From positions 1 through 18,210 of the forward strand of contig JAADBR010000112.1 in NCBI GenBank assembly GCA_009995705.1: DNA of 18,210 nt, written 5' to 3'. Within the stretch, counting starts at the first letter, position 1; each line of letters starts with the position of its first letter. Below are positions 6,990 through 14,499 of this stretch, piece after piece. This DNA comes from Microcystis aeruginosa W13-11. Its GTDB lineage: Bacteria > Cyanobacteriota > Cyanobacteriia > Cyanobacteriales > Microcystaceae. Both the position numbers and the translations under genes were made by a program. Below the pieces are notes generated by a model, which saw only the letters and a program-made list of their open reading frames with translations, made no database searches and had not been told where the DNA came from.

Positions 6990-7082
6990 ATTAGATAACC
7001 AAAGATCATGATGATGTGCTGTCAGCATAATCGGGTTTGAGGTGTTTAAAAATTAGTTTTTCAGTCATCAAATCTGGAATTT

Positions 7083-8471
7083 ATGAGCATTTTAGAACTG
7101 ATAGAAAAAAGACTAGAAGAAAACTTTGCCCTCCACGAACAATACCTAAACCCCCAGATGGTTAGGGTACTAAAAACGATCGGCTACGATCGCCACTACG
7201 TTAAAGCTGAAGGTCCATACCTATTCGACAATCAGGGGGAAAAGTATCTGGACTTACTGAGTGGTTTTGGTGTTTTCGCTCTCGGACGCAATCACCCCAA
7301 GATTGTCCAAGCTTTACAGGAGGTATTGACGGCAGCATTGCCCAATTTAGTCCAATTGGATGCTTCTATCCTAGCGGGATTGCTGGCGGAACGGTTAGTA
7401 GCGATCGCCCCGACCGGATTAGAACGAGTTTTCTTTGCTAATTCCGGCACAGAAACCGTCGAGGCCGCCATTAAATTCAGCCGCTACGCCACTGGACGCG
7501 GCCAAATTGTTTACTGTCAGGGAGGCTACCACGGGTTAACTATGGGTTCCCTTTCCGCCACTGGAGATCCCCATTATCGTGAGGGATTTGGGCCTTTTGT
7601 CGCCGATTTTAAGGAAATTCCCTTCGGTGATCTGACCGCGCTCGAAAAAGCTCTAATTAACCAAGACGTAGCGGCTTTTATTACCGAACCGATCCAAGGT
7701 CACGGGGTGAGAATTCCTGAACCGAACTATCTCCAGGCGGCGGCTGCCCTTTGTCGTCGTTACGGCACTCTTTTTGTGGCCGATGAAGTGCAGACCGGTT
7801 TAGGCCGGACTGGCAAAATTTGGGCTGTGGAACATTGGGGGGTAGAACCGGACATTTTATGTGTTGCCAAGGCTCTTTCGGGCGGTTTTGTGCCAGTGGG
7901 AGCGGTTCTCTGTCGTCGCTGGATCTTCGATCGAGTATTCGATCGCATGGATCGTTCTGTGGTTCACGGTAGCACTTTTGGTAAAAATAATCTGGCCATG
8001 GCCGCTGGTATTGCCACTTTACAGGTGATTGAGGAGGAAAAATTAGTGGAGCGATCGGCTTTGATCGGTCAACAAATTATCGCAGAACTACAGCCCCTCG
8101 TAGATCAGTACGAATGTTTGCAGGAAGTGCGGGGATTGGGTATGATGATGGCCTTGGAATTTGCCGAGCCGAGCAGTTGGTCACTAAAAGCCGCCTGGAA
8201 AATGCTAGAAACCGCCAATAAAGGGCTATTTTCCCAGTTAATCGTCGTTCCCCTCTTTACCCGCCATCAAATCCTGTCTCAGGTTTCGGGCCATGGCATG
8301 AATATTATTAAGTTTATCCCCCCCCTCACCCTCTCCGATGAGGATTGCCGTTGGCTTGTCACCGCAGTTAAAGATGTGGTGGCTGATGCACACCGCTTCC
8401 CCGGGGCCGCTTGGGAATTCGGTAAAACCTTGGCCAGTCAAGCTATCCGCCAAAAAAGTGCCAAAAAATAG
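7083..8471 (+). CDS. Class III PLP-dependent aminotransferase
   Basis: The 462-aa protein is a fold-type I, class III aminotransferase of the ornithine/acetylornithine/4-aminobutyrate group. It transfers an amino group, probably from an omega-amine or amino acid, to a keto acid via pyridoxal phosphate. Visible motifs are [15 protein letters not shown] (117-131, phosphate binding), GGYHG (147-151, ring stacking), TEPIQGHG (201-208), [14 protein letters not shown] (231-244, Asp234 to the pyridine nitrogen), AKALSGG with the Schiff-base Lys263, and the substrate/phosphate Thr in HGSTFG (295-300). Length is typical. The exact substrate cannot be read off. It is led by a consensus promoter and followed 5 bp later by a sulfotransferase gene, so it works in a pathway with that enzyme and a flippase-like protein rather than in arginine synthesis. 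Confidence 0.9.
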   Translation: MSILELIEKRLEENFALHEQYLNPQMVRVLKTIGYDRHYVKAEGPYLFDNQGEKYLDLLSGFGVFALGRNHPKIVQALQEVLTAALPNLVQLDASILAGLLAERLVAIAPTGLERVFFANSGTETVEAAIKFSRYATGRGQIVYCQGGYHGLTMGSLSATGDPHYREGFGPFVADFKEIPFGDLTALEKALINQDVAAFITEPIQGHGVRIPEPNYLQAAAALCRRYGTLFVADEVQTGLGRTGKIWAVEHWGVEPDILCVAKALSGGFVPVGAVLCRRWIFDRVFDRMDRSVVHGSTFGKNNLAMAAGIATLQVIEEEKLVERSALIGQQIIAELQPLVDQYECLQEVRGLGMMMALEFAEPSSWSLKAAWKMLETANKGLFSQLIVVPLFTRHQILSQVSGHGMNIIKFIPPLTLSDEDCRWLVTAVKDVVADAHRFPGAAWEFGKTLASQAIRQKSAKK

Positions 8472-8476
8472 TTAAT

Positions 8477-9574
8477 ATGTCCAGTTTGTTTCATCCCCTC
8501 TGCGGTAGTAACCTTAGTACCCTATTACGTTTATTTTTGACCAATGGCGGCATCGATCGCGCCAATTTGGCCCCAGCAACCCTTGCCCTAGCAGTTACCT
8601 TGGCGCGACTGCCTTTTTCTACCCTAGAACGAATTTTGATGACAGGGTTTTATGAGCGCCGCGTGCAGGTAAAAGCACCCATTTTTATTGTCGGCTATTG
8701 GCGCAGCGGCACGACCCATCTCCACAATTTACTCGGTCAATCGGAGCATTTTGGCTATATTTCGCCCCTAGCGGTGGGATTACCCTGGGATATCCTCGGT
8801 ATCGTCCGCTCATTTCAACCGCTGCTAGAATTGGCCCTACCGAGCGATCGCCATGTGGATAACGTCGCCGTTACTCCCAATTCACCCCAAGAAGACTCGA
8901 TCGCCCTAGCCAGCATGATCCCCCTTTCCTACTACCATGGTTTATACTTTCCCCAACGTTTTCAGTATCATTTCGATCGAGGGGTTTTTTTTCAAGGCTG
9001 CAGCGAGAAAGAAATCGCCAATTGGCAACGTTGGCATACTCATCTATTAAAAAAAGTTTCCATCCACCAAAAAGGCAAACAATTACTAATCAAAAACCCC
9101 GTTTATACGGCACACATCGCCAGATTGCGAGCTATCTGGCCCGATGCTAAATTTATTCATATCTACCGCAATCCCTATCTAGTTTTTCCCTCAACCCGCC
9201 ACTTTTTTACCCGCATCCTACCGGAACTAGCACTGCAACCCTACGATAATTTATCTATTGATGTCATCGAGCAAGCGATTCTGAAAAGTTATCCCCCAAT
9301 GCTCAATTCTCTCCTGGGAGATAGTGCCGATTTACCCACCGATAGTTTTGTAGAAATTAGTTTTGAAGATTTAGAAAAAGAACCCCTAGCACAAATCAAG
9401 AAAATCTACGACCAACTGCAACTTCCCGACCTAAAAATATCTATGCCTCGCTTTGAGAAATATATCGCCAGTCTGCAAGGATATAAAAAAAATAATTATC
9501 CCCCAGAACCAAAAGCGATCGAGTTAGTCGAATCTCATTGGCTGCCATTTATTCAACGTTGGAATTATTTTTAG
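8477..9574 (+). CDS. PAPS-dependent sulfotransferase family protein
   Basis: The 365-aa protein has the two nucleotide-binding elements of PAPS sulfotransferases. The 5'-phosphosulfate loop is GYWRSGTTHLHNLL at 73-86, preceded by the beta strand APIFIV. The 3'-phosphate element is FIHIYRNPYLVFPSTRHF at 226-243, with Arg231 and Ser239 as expected contact residues. His155 in SYYHGLYFP and Lys206-Asn207 in LLIKNPVY may line the acceptor site. The N-terminal 60 residues are moderately hydrophobic (LAPATLALAVTLARL at 31-45) and may associate with membrane. It belongs to the bacterial sulfotransferase group that often acts on lipids or small hydrophobic acceptors; the acceptor is unknown. It starts 5 bp after the aminotransferase stop, a clear operon. 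Confidence 0.9.
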   Translation: MSSLFHPLCGSNLSTLLRLFLTNGGIDRANLAPATLALAVTLARLPFSTLERILMTGFYERRVQVKAPIFIVGYWRSGTTHLHNLLGQSEHFGYISPLAVGLPWDILGIVRSFQPLLELALPSDRHVDNVAVTPNSPQEDSIALASMIPLSYYHGLYFPQRFQYHFDRGVFFQGCSEKEIANWQRWHTHLLKKVSIHQKGKQLLIKNPVYTAHIARLRAIWPDAKFIHIYRNPYLVFPSTRHFFTRILPELALQPYDNLSIDVIEQAILKSYPPMLNSLLGDSADLPTDSFVEISFEDLEKEPLAQIKKIYDQLQLPDLKISMPRFEKYIASLQGYKKNNYPPEPKAIELVESHWLPFIQRWNYF

Positions 9575-9620
9575 TTATCAGCTTTTTCAGTTATCAGTGA
9601 TAATTCATAATTCATAATTT
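9575..9620. repeat. Intergenic repeat (AGTTATCAG units and TTCATAA doublet)
   Basis: AGTTATCAG occurs twice (from about 9572 and 9590), followed by the tandem TTCATAATTCATAATT. The first unit matches the repeat at 6789-6830. It fills the gap between the sulfotransferase and the next operon gene, without a hairpin strong enough to act as a terminator. Confidence 0.55.
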
Positions 9621-9623
9621 AAT

Positions 9624-10619
9624 ATGAAATATCTTAAATTTATCTTTCTGGGTTTAGGTTTTGTTTTACTAGGGGTAATTTTGCGCCAAACAAATCTACA
9701 AGAAGTTTGGCAACAAATCACCCTAGTCGGTTGGTGGGGAATGACATTAGTAATTATTCTTTACTTCCTAGAATTCCTCACCGATGTTTTTACTTGGCAA
9801 CTAACTTTTAAAAGTATTCCTATCCAACCTCGATGGACAATTCGCCTATTATTAATTTACATGGTAGGGGCAGCCTTTAATCGCGTGACTCCCTTCGCTT
9901 CTTTGGGAGGAGAAGGTTTTAAAGCAGTGATGTTAAAAACTCACTATCAGATTAGCTATAAAGAAACCAGTGCCTCGATTATTTTGACCAAGACGTTAAA
10001 TACTGCTTCCCTTGTCTTCTTTGCAATTATCGGGTTTTTTCTGCTCCTAGCTTCCCCAAAATTCTCCAATTCTTTTAAAACTTTTACTGGATTAAGTCTT
10101 GCTATATTCTCCAGTTGTATCCTAATATTTTTCTTGATTCAGCGATTCCGTTTATCCTCCCGAATAGTTAATCGATTAGGTCATTCTTTTTTAGGCGATC
10201 GCCTAGCTAAACCTTTAGAAAATCTTCGCAGTGTCGATGATCGTTTAGGAGAATTTTACCAGAATCTGCCCCTATTTAGAAATGGCTTGATCGTCGGTTT
10301 CCTCAATTGGCCTCTCGGAGTTTTAGAAATCTATGTTTTAATGCAGTTTCTCCAACATCCGATCAGTTTTGCCGATGCTTGGTTATTTGATTCCGTTGCC
10401 CAATTGGTGCGCGCTGGAACCTTTTTTATTCCCGCTAATATCGGTACTTTAGAGGGTTCTTTAGTGCTGCTGGGTGCTTCCTTAACCGGTAGTCTAGAAT
10501 TAGGTTTAGCGATTGCTGTAATTCGCCGGGTTAAAGATATTCTCTGGATTATATTAGGTTTATTGATCTGGTGGTTATTTTCCCTAAGACCGACTTTACC
10601 CGATCGCTCTTCAAAATAA
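9624..10619 (+). CDS. Flippase-like membrane protein (lysylphosphatidylglycerol synthase TM / UPF0104 family)
   Basis: The 331-aa protein has about seven to eight hydrophobic segments, for example near 3-21, 33-56, 68-85, 118-143, 155-171, 218-240, 270-290 and 295-318. Between them lie family landmarks such as FNRVTPFASLGGEGFKAVML (residues 90-109, the G-G-E-x-x-K/R block) and FFIPANIGTLEGSLVLLGASL. Stand-alone proteins of this family lack the aminoacyl-transferase domain of MprF and are thought to translocate or help modify lipids; that function is family inference. The gene follows the sulfotransferase after a 49-bp repeat-bearing gap on the same strand and probably ends the operon. Its stop lies only 21 bp from the convergent kaiC stop. 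Confidence 0.85.
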   Translation: MKYLKFIFLGLGFVLLGVILRQTNLQEVWQQITLVGWWGMTLVIILYFLEFLTDVFTWQLTFKSIPIQPRWTIRLLLIYMVGAAFNRVTPFASLGGEGFKAVMLKTHYQISYKETSASIILTKTLNTASLVFFAIIGFFLLLASPKFSNSFKTFTGLSLAIFSSCILIFFLIQRFRLSSRIVNRLGHSFLGDRLAKPLENLRSVDDRLGEFYQNLPLFRNGLIVGFLNWPLGVLEIYVLMQFLQHPISFADAWLFDSVAQLVRAGTFFIPANIGTLEGSLVLLGASLTGSLELGLAIAVIRRVKDILWIILGLLIWWLFSLRPTLPDRSSK

Positions 10620-10640
10620 TCTCCATCAGTCAACTCCCGA

Positions 10641-12203
10641 TTATTCATCCTGTAACTTTTCGCGCACATTGCGAACAATCCGGGATAATTCACTCTTTTC
10701 ATCGACGCTAATTTTAGTCGGAGAACCACTAATAATCCGTTCGTAATTGCGGAAAGAATCCTTGATATCCGCCCCGTCCTGACTGATAGTATATTCACGA
10801 ATCCCTTTATCATGCCAAGAACCGCGCATCTTAAAGACGTTAATCGCTCGCGACATTTCGCCGCGAATTTCCACATACTGCAGCATTAAAATCGTGTCGG
10901 TAATCGTAGAAATATGGGATTCGGTGATCGAGTGCGCTCCCATAAATTGGTCGGTGGTATTGGTGAAAAATCCTGTAATTTCCTCCTGTTTGGCGTATCC
11001 TGTCACCCCGATCACAAATTGCCGAAAAGCATTATTTGTCACCCCGCGAGCGAGTGCCGATAGAGAATCAATAGCAATACGAGAGGGTTTAAATTCCGAG
11101 ATTTCCGACTTAATCATCTGTAAATGGTCTTCTAATCCCGCTGATTCCGGGTAAGAACACAACAATTTTAATAATCCCTTGCGTTCCATCTCCTCAAAAT
11201 CGATCCCCCAAGAAGAGGCATTTCGGGACAATTGAGCGCGAGATTCTTCATAAGCGAACAAAATCGCCCGCTCACCGCGCCTACAGCCTTCTTCCAGAAA
11301 TTTACTGACTAAGAGAGTTTTACCCGTACCTGTTGCTCCTGTAGCCAAAATAATCGAATCCTTGAAAAAACCGCCTCCACACATATCATCAAGGGTTTTT
11401 ACTCCCGAAGAAATGCGGACATTAGAAGAGCGCTGAGTTAGACGCATCGCACCGAGGGGGAAGATATTAATGCCATCATTGGTGATAGTAAAGGGATATT
11501 CCCCCTTCATGTGAGTTGTTCCCCGTAATTTGAGGATTTCTGAGGTTCTGCGTCGCCTTTCTCCCTCTAGCACGTTCCGCATAATTACCACATTATCAGA
11601 GACAAATTCCTCTACACCAAAACGGGCTACCGCTCCGTATTCTTCGATACGTTCCGTGGTCATAATTGAAGTCACTTCTAATAATTTTAACCGGGCCACG
11701 AGCCGAAAAATTTCTCGCCGCACCACTGACACCGCTTCGTACTGCTGAAAAACGGCAGTTACAGAGTCAATTGATACCAGTTTGGCTTTATATTTGGTAA
11801 TTGCGTATTGAATGCGCTCGATTAGGGCCGAAAGATCAAAACTACCCACCACCTCTTGACCTTCCGGATCCGGGGAAGCATCGAGAATAAATAATTTACC
11901 CTGGTCAATTAATTCTTCTAAATCCCAACCAAAACTATAGGCATTTTGGATGATATCGGTGGGAGATTCTTCAAAAGTAACAAACAGGCCCGGATAGTCA
12001 AAATACTTGATCCCGTGGTAGAGAAATTGCACGGCAAGCAGGGTTTTTCCCGTGCCAGAAGTGCCACTAACTAAGGTAGTTCGCCCCATGGGTAAACCAC
12101 CGTGAGTGATCTCATCAAAACCTTCAATTAGGGTTCTAATTTTGCGAACACCTTTCGGTTTAATCGGTGGATTTGATTGGCTATTAGAGTTAGATTGAGT
12201 CAT
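10641..12203 (-). CDS. kaiC: Circadian clock ATPase/autokinase KaiC
   Basis: KaiC is the hexameric core of the cyanobacterial clock, with tandem RecA-like domains. CI hydrolyses ATP and binds KaiB; CII autophosphorylates and dephosphorylates under KaiA/KaiB control. At 520 aa it has Walker A motifs GTSGTGKT (47-54) and GATGTGKT (289-296), and Glu pairs E78-E79 and E319-E320. The CII phosphosite block HSITESHISTITDT holds S432 and T433, matching S431/T432 of Synechococcus elongatus, with T427 matching T426. The residue after T427 is Glu instead of the Synechococcus Asp, a conservative change. The C-terminal A-loop/KaiA-binding tail after ERIISGSPT is present. Start ATG 12203 gives the usual short variable N-terminus. 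kaiB lies 193 bp upstream on the same strand, the classic kaiBC order. It is convergent with the flippase-like gene. Confidence 0.99.
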   Translation of the reverse strand: MTQSNSNSQSNPPIKPKGVRKIRTLIEGFDEITHGGLPMGRTTLVSGTSGTGKTLLAVQFLYHGIKYFDYPGLFVTFEESPTDIIQNAYSFGWDLEELIDQGKLFILDASPDPEGQEVVGSFDLSALIERIQYAITKYKAKLVSIDSVTAVFQQYEAVSVVRREIFRLVARLKLLEVTSIMTTERIEEYGAVARFGVEEFVSDNVVIMRNVLEGERRRRTSEILKLRGTTHMKGEYPFTITNDGINIFPLGAMRLTQRSSNVRISSGVKTLDDMCGGGFFKDSIILATGATGTGKTLLVSKFLEEGCRRGERAILFAYEESRAQLSRNASSWGIDFEEMERKGLLKLLCSYPESAGLEDHLQMIKSEISEFKPSRIAIDSLSALARGVTNNAFRQFVIGVTGYAKQEEITGFFTNTTDQFMGAHSITESHISTITDTILMLQYVEIRGEMSRAINVFKMRGSWHDKGIREYTISQDGADIKDSFRNYERIISGSPTKISVDEKSELSRIVRNVREKLQDE

Positions 12204-12396
12204 TATTTATCCAGGGAATATTTAAAGAGTAGGATTTTTATCTAATTTTTCCACAGAAACATATCAGGCCTGACTAGACACTTTACACCATCTCGATTTC
12301 CATTGACTCTTGACTTTCCCCTAGAGGTACTAGATTATGTCCCGATCATTTCTTCTTCAATAAATATAAACCGTCTAATTACCTATGGCCAAAGAC

Positions 12397-12711
12397 CTAG
12401 CTATCATTTTCTCGTTCACGAATTTCCTCGTACAGTAAGTCTAACCCGATCAGAACCTTCTCTCGATCGGACAAATCACCGATAATTTTCCGCACCGGGG
12501 GAGGGAGGACTTTCGCAAGGGTAGGAGTAGCGAGAATTTTGTCTTCCTCCGCTAGTTGTGGGTTTTTCAGCACGTCAATCACCTTGAGCGCATACACTCC
12601 CTGAAATTCCTCTTCTAGGATATTTTTCAGGGTTTTCAAGGCACGCACGGAGTTGGGGGTATTGCCGGCGACGTACAGTTTTAAAACATAGGTTTTTTTA
12701 AAGACGCTCAT
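12397..12711 (-). CDS. kaiB: Circadian clock fold-switching protein KaiB
   Basis: KaiB binds the CI ring of phosphorylated KaiC at night, sequesters KaiA and displaces SasA, after switching from its tetrameric fold to a thioredoxin-like fold. The 104-aa product matches the family end to end: [21 protein letters not shown] (8-28), the [17 protein letters not shown] block, [21 protein letters not shown], and [15 protein letters not shown] near the C-terminus. Length is typical (102-108 aa). The start is ATG 12711, one residue context from the conserved KKTYVLKLY strand. It heads the kaiBC transcript; the promoter region lies between 12712 and the transposon-like end beginning at about 12785. 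Confidence 0.99.
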   Translation of the reverse strand: MSVFKKTYVLKLYVAGNTPNSVRALKTLKNILEEEFQGVYALKVIDVLKNPQLAEEDKILATPTLAKVLPPPVRKIIGDLSDREKVLIGLDLLYEEIRERENDS

Positions 12712-12784
12712 AGGTTAAGATCAAAGGGGCTGGGGATAGGAGTTCATCGCTATTTGTCTGGAATATTTTAGTCTATTCCCAATA

Positions 12785-12813
12785 TTGACACTCCCATCGC
12801 ACTCATGCGAGGG
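12785..12813 (-). mobile_element. Putative IS200/IS605-type right end (hairpin followed by TCAA)
   Basis: Read on the minus strand, a stem CCCTCGCA / TGCGA-T-GGG with a 4-nt loop and one bulged base is followed by AGTGTCAA, ending at 12785. IS200/IS605 elements have no inverted terminal repeats. Instead a subterminal hairpin lies next to a tetranucleotide cleavage site, and TCAA is the right-end site of the well-studied IS608. The preceding sequence GGACTCGTTGAACTAAGAATCCC is of the kind I associate with cyanobacterial tnpB 3' regions. No intact tnpA or tnpB is present, so this is a remnant or a non-autonomous derivative. The left end was not located. Confidence 0.45.
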
Positions 12814-12904
12814 ATTCTTAGTTCAACGAGTCCACTTAAATTAGATGCCTTGCGTTATCCAACCCAGAGGTGGTTCTCTCCCTAAGCGTTACTTTTCGTA
12901 TGCC

Positions 12905-13061
12905 CTACGATAGTTGTATTTCTACAAAGTTTGCTTGAATTGAAACGTTAGCTTCAAATACTGCTTTGTCTAGTTCCTGCAAAGATTTTACATCACGAGC
13001 AGGTGAGAAACTAGAACTATTGAGTAGAACCCTATATCTTTGATTGTCAAGGTGCAGAGGT
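12905..13061 (-). pseudogene. Unidentified gene remnant inside the kaiA-kaiB spacer
   Basis: A minus-strand frame of about 50 codons reads HLDNQRYRVLLNSSSFSPAR and continues KSLQELDKAVFEANVSIQ to a TAG at 12905-12907. Its composition is protein-like, with a helix ending in a hydrophobic strand (NFVEIQLS). There is no ATG, and an in-frame TAA closes it upstream, so only a 3' fragment or a very short frame from a TTG remains. It lies directly upstream of the IS605-like right end in the same orientation, so it may be the 3' part of a cargo or transposon gene. No family is recognised. Confidence 0.3.
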
Positions 13062-13294
13062 TGTAGTGATTAGACTACATGGGTTTTTAGAGCGGTTGAT
13101 TACCCTATCCGCTATACTCACATAGTAGCTATTTGGCCTGAGTAGGTCAAGACCCTTAAAAGAAGAAGTTATTCGAGATTTTGTCAGGAGACTGGACACT
13201 TATTTTTAATCGTGCTTCGTGTCACTGAGCCTGTCAAAGTGCTGTTTTATATTGGCGCTTGGTTTCATCCCGTCGCACTCAGTGCTTCGGGTCT

Positions 13295-14260
13295 TCACCC
13301 CGACATTTGAGATAAATCATAAGGGATATCCTCGCGAGGTATGGAACGACGGTACATTTCCCCCAAGTGAGCAAGGATATCAATGAGAGCGAGACGATAA
13401 TCTAGGAGAATTTCCTCACTTCTGCCTTCTAATTTTAACTGTTGGGAAAATTCATCCATTAGCTCCATGTGAATTTCCAGAATTTGCGACACTGAGAGAT
13501 CGGTAAAAAAGACATTATTAACCAACTCATCGATCGCTTGATTGATCGGATAGTCCTGTTGGAAGTAATTTAAAATAATCTCCCGATAATCTCTTCTTAA
13601 TTCCCGCAGTAATTCTTTTTTTTCCTCCGGGGCAAGATTGCGATAGAATAGCTGCAGGTTGCGTTTGTAGTAAACACCTAAATAGCCGAGTCTTTCTTTT
13701 AATTTTTCTGCTAAACGGCGCTGTTGTAGGAGGAGAAAACTGTGATTATTTTCCACGGGATTCGGTTGGTTGACAATCGTAGTCCGCTCGGAAAAAGAGC
13801 AGTTAGGAGCTAAATGGAGAAATCTAGCGATCGCTTGGTCGATGACGGCGGTGATGCTGTCTAATTCCTTGACGGTAATTTGTAATTCGGCACTATGATA
13901 GAGACAGGTGGGAGAGTCATTCATCTGGGCACTGATCTTCTTGTCAGCGACAATGATCACTACTGGCAGTAAGATCCCCCCTTCGTAGAGTTGATTAAAA
14001 GTCGGCTGTAGGGAAGGATGAAAGACCACCAGCAAACAATCGATTTTTTCCTTCTCTGCCTCGATATTAGCCAATAGTTCGCTAGAAGAAGACCCCCAGG
14101 TTAGATTATACCGTTCATTAGCCAATAAAGCCGTCAAAGAATTAACCAGCCCCAGAGGTGAACCCACCCCCGTCGAGGGTGAGTCCGTTGGGACAAAAGC
14201 ATAAATAGTCAGTCTCGGAGGCAACGTTTTCTCACCCGCAAGGTAGATAGAAATTGACAA
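13295..14260 (-). CDS. kaiA: Circadian clock protein KaiA
   Basis: KaiA dimers bind the C-terminal tail of KaiC and stimulate its autophosphorylation. The 321-aa product has an N-terminal pseudo-receiver domain (about 15-150: RLTIYAFV, IDCLLVVFHP, LPVVIIVAD, LYHSAEL) and, after a variable linker, the four-helix KaiC-binding domain. The latter begins near residue 185 and includes RLGYLGVYYKRN, YREIILNYF, IHMELMDEFSQQL, EGRSEEILLDYRLALIDIL and MYRRSIPRED. It is longer than Synechococcus KaiA (284 aa), partly through the linker and a 10-residue tail. The start is TTG 14260; TTG 14224 is also possible. The GTG further in (residue 32) would remove the first beta strand and is unlikely. kaiA is on the same strand as kaiBC but separated by 583 bp of repeat-like DNA, so it is probably transcribed separately, and it is divergent from a histidine kinase gene. 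Confidence 0.97.
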   Translation of the reverse strand: MSISIYLAGEKTLPPRLTIYAFVPTDSPSTGVGSPLGLVNSLTALLANERYNLTWGSSSSELLANIEAEKEKIDCLLVVFHPSLQPTFNQLYEGGILLPVVIIVADKKISAQMNDSPTCLYHSAELQITVKELDSITAVIDQAIARFLHLAPNCSFSERTTIVNQPNPVENNHSFLLLQQRRLAEKLKERLGYLGVYYKRNLQLFYRNLAPEEKKELLRELRRDYREIILNYFQQDYPINQAIDELVNNVFFTDLSVSQILEIHMELMDEFSQQLKLEGRSEEILLDYRLALIDILAHLGEMYRRSIPREDIPYDLSQMSG

Positions 14261-14499
14261 ACAATAGGTTAGACTTTCTCTGTTGAGAAGACAACCCCCT
14301 CGCCATCAGCCAAGGGAAGTTAAAGTTAACTTTGCTTTTTGGCAGTGGGTATCGTAGTGAATTGTAATCAATGGAGCGGTTCTCTAAATGAGCGAGCGTC
14401 ATAATCAAGATAAATTCAAGTTCTAGGACGACTAATAGTTTGGCCATCAGTTTGTTTATTATGCCCTAAAGTTACCGCCACCGCCCCCTAATTATCCTC

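Larger units (their letters stand above)
12712..13294. other. kaiA-kaiB spacer carrying mobile-element remnants
   Basis: No intact gene is visible in these 583 bp. From the kaiB side they hold: an inverted repeat GGAATA (12760-12765) / TATTCC (12774-12779); a hairpin-plus-TCAA end (12785-12813); a conserved-looking non-coding block to about 12900; a minus-strand frame remnant ending at 12905; a hairpin TGTAGT (13062-13067) / ACTACA (13074-13079) followed by T-rich sequence; and a second inverted repeat AGCGG (13091-13095) / CCGCT (13109-13113). The last ~90 bp before kaiA are C/G-richer with the common CAGGCTCAGTG-type motif on the minus strand. The kaiBC promoter must lie here or inside the element. 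Confidence 0.5.

Noticed and set aside
10331..10876. Minus-strand 181-aa frame across the flippase/kaiC junction
   Set aside because: It is antisense to the flippase-like gene and overlaps the kaiC 3' end in another frame; it has no family resemblance.
10641..12203. Ser/Thr phosphosite variation in KaiC as an anomaly
   Set aside because: S432/T433 and both Walker motifs are intact; the Asp-to-Glu change after T427 is conservative and does not by itself suggest altered function.
14232..14447. Minus-strand 71-aa frame upstream of kaiA
   Set aside because: It overlaps the kaiA 5' end in another frame, and its codons look like non-coding promoter DNA.
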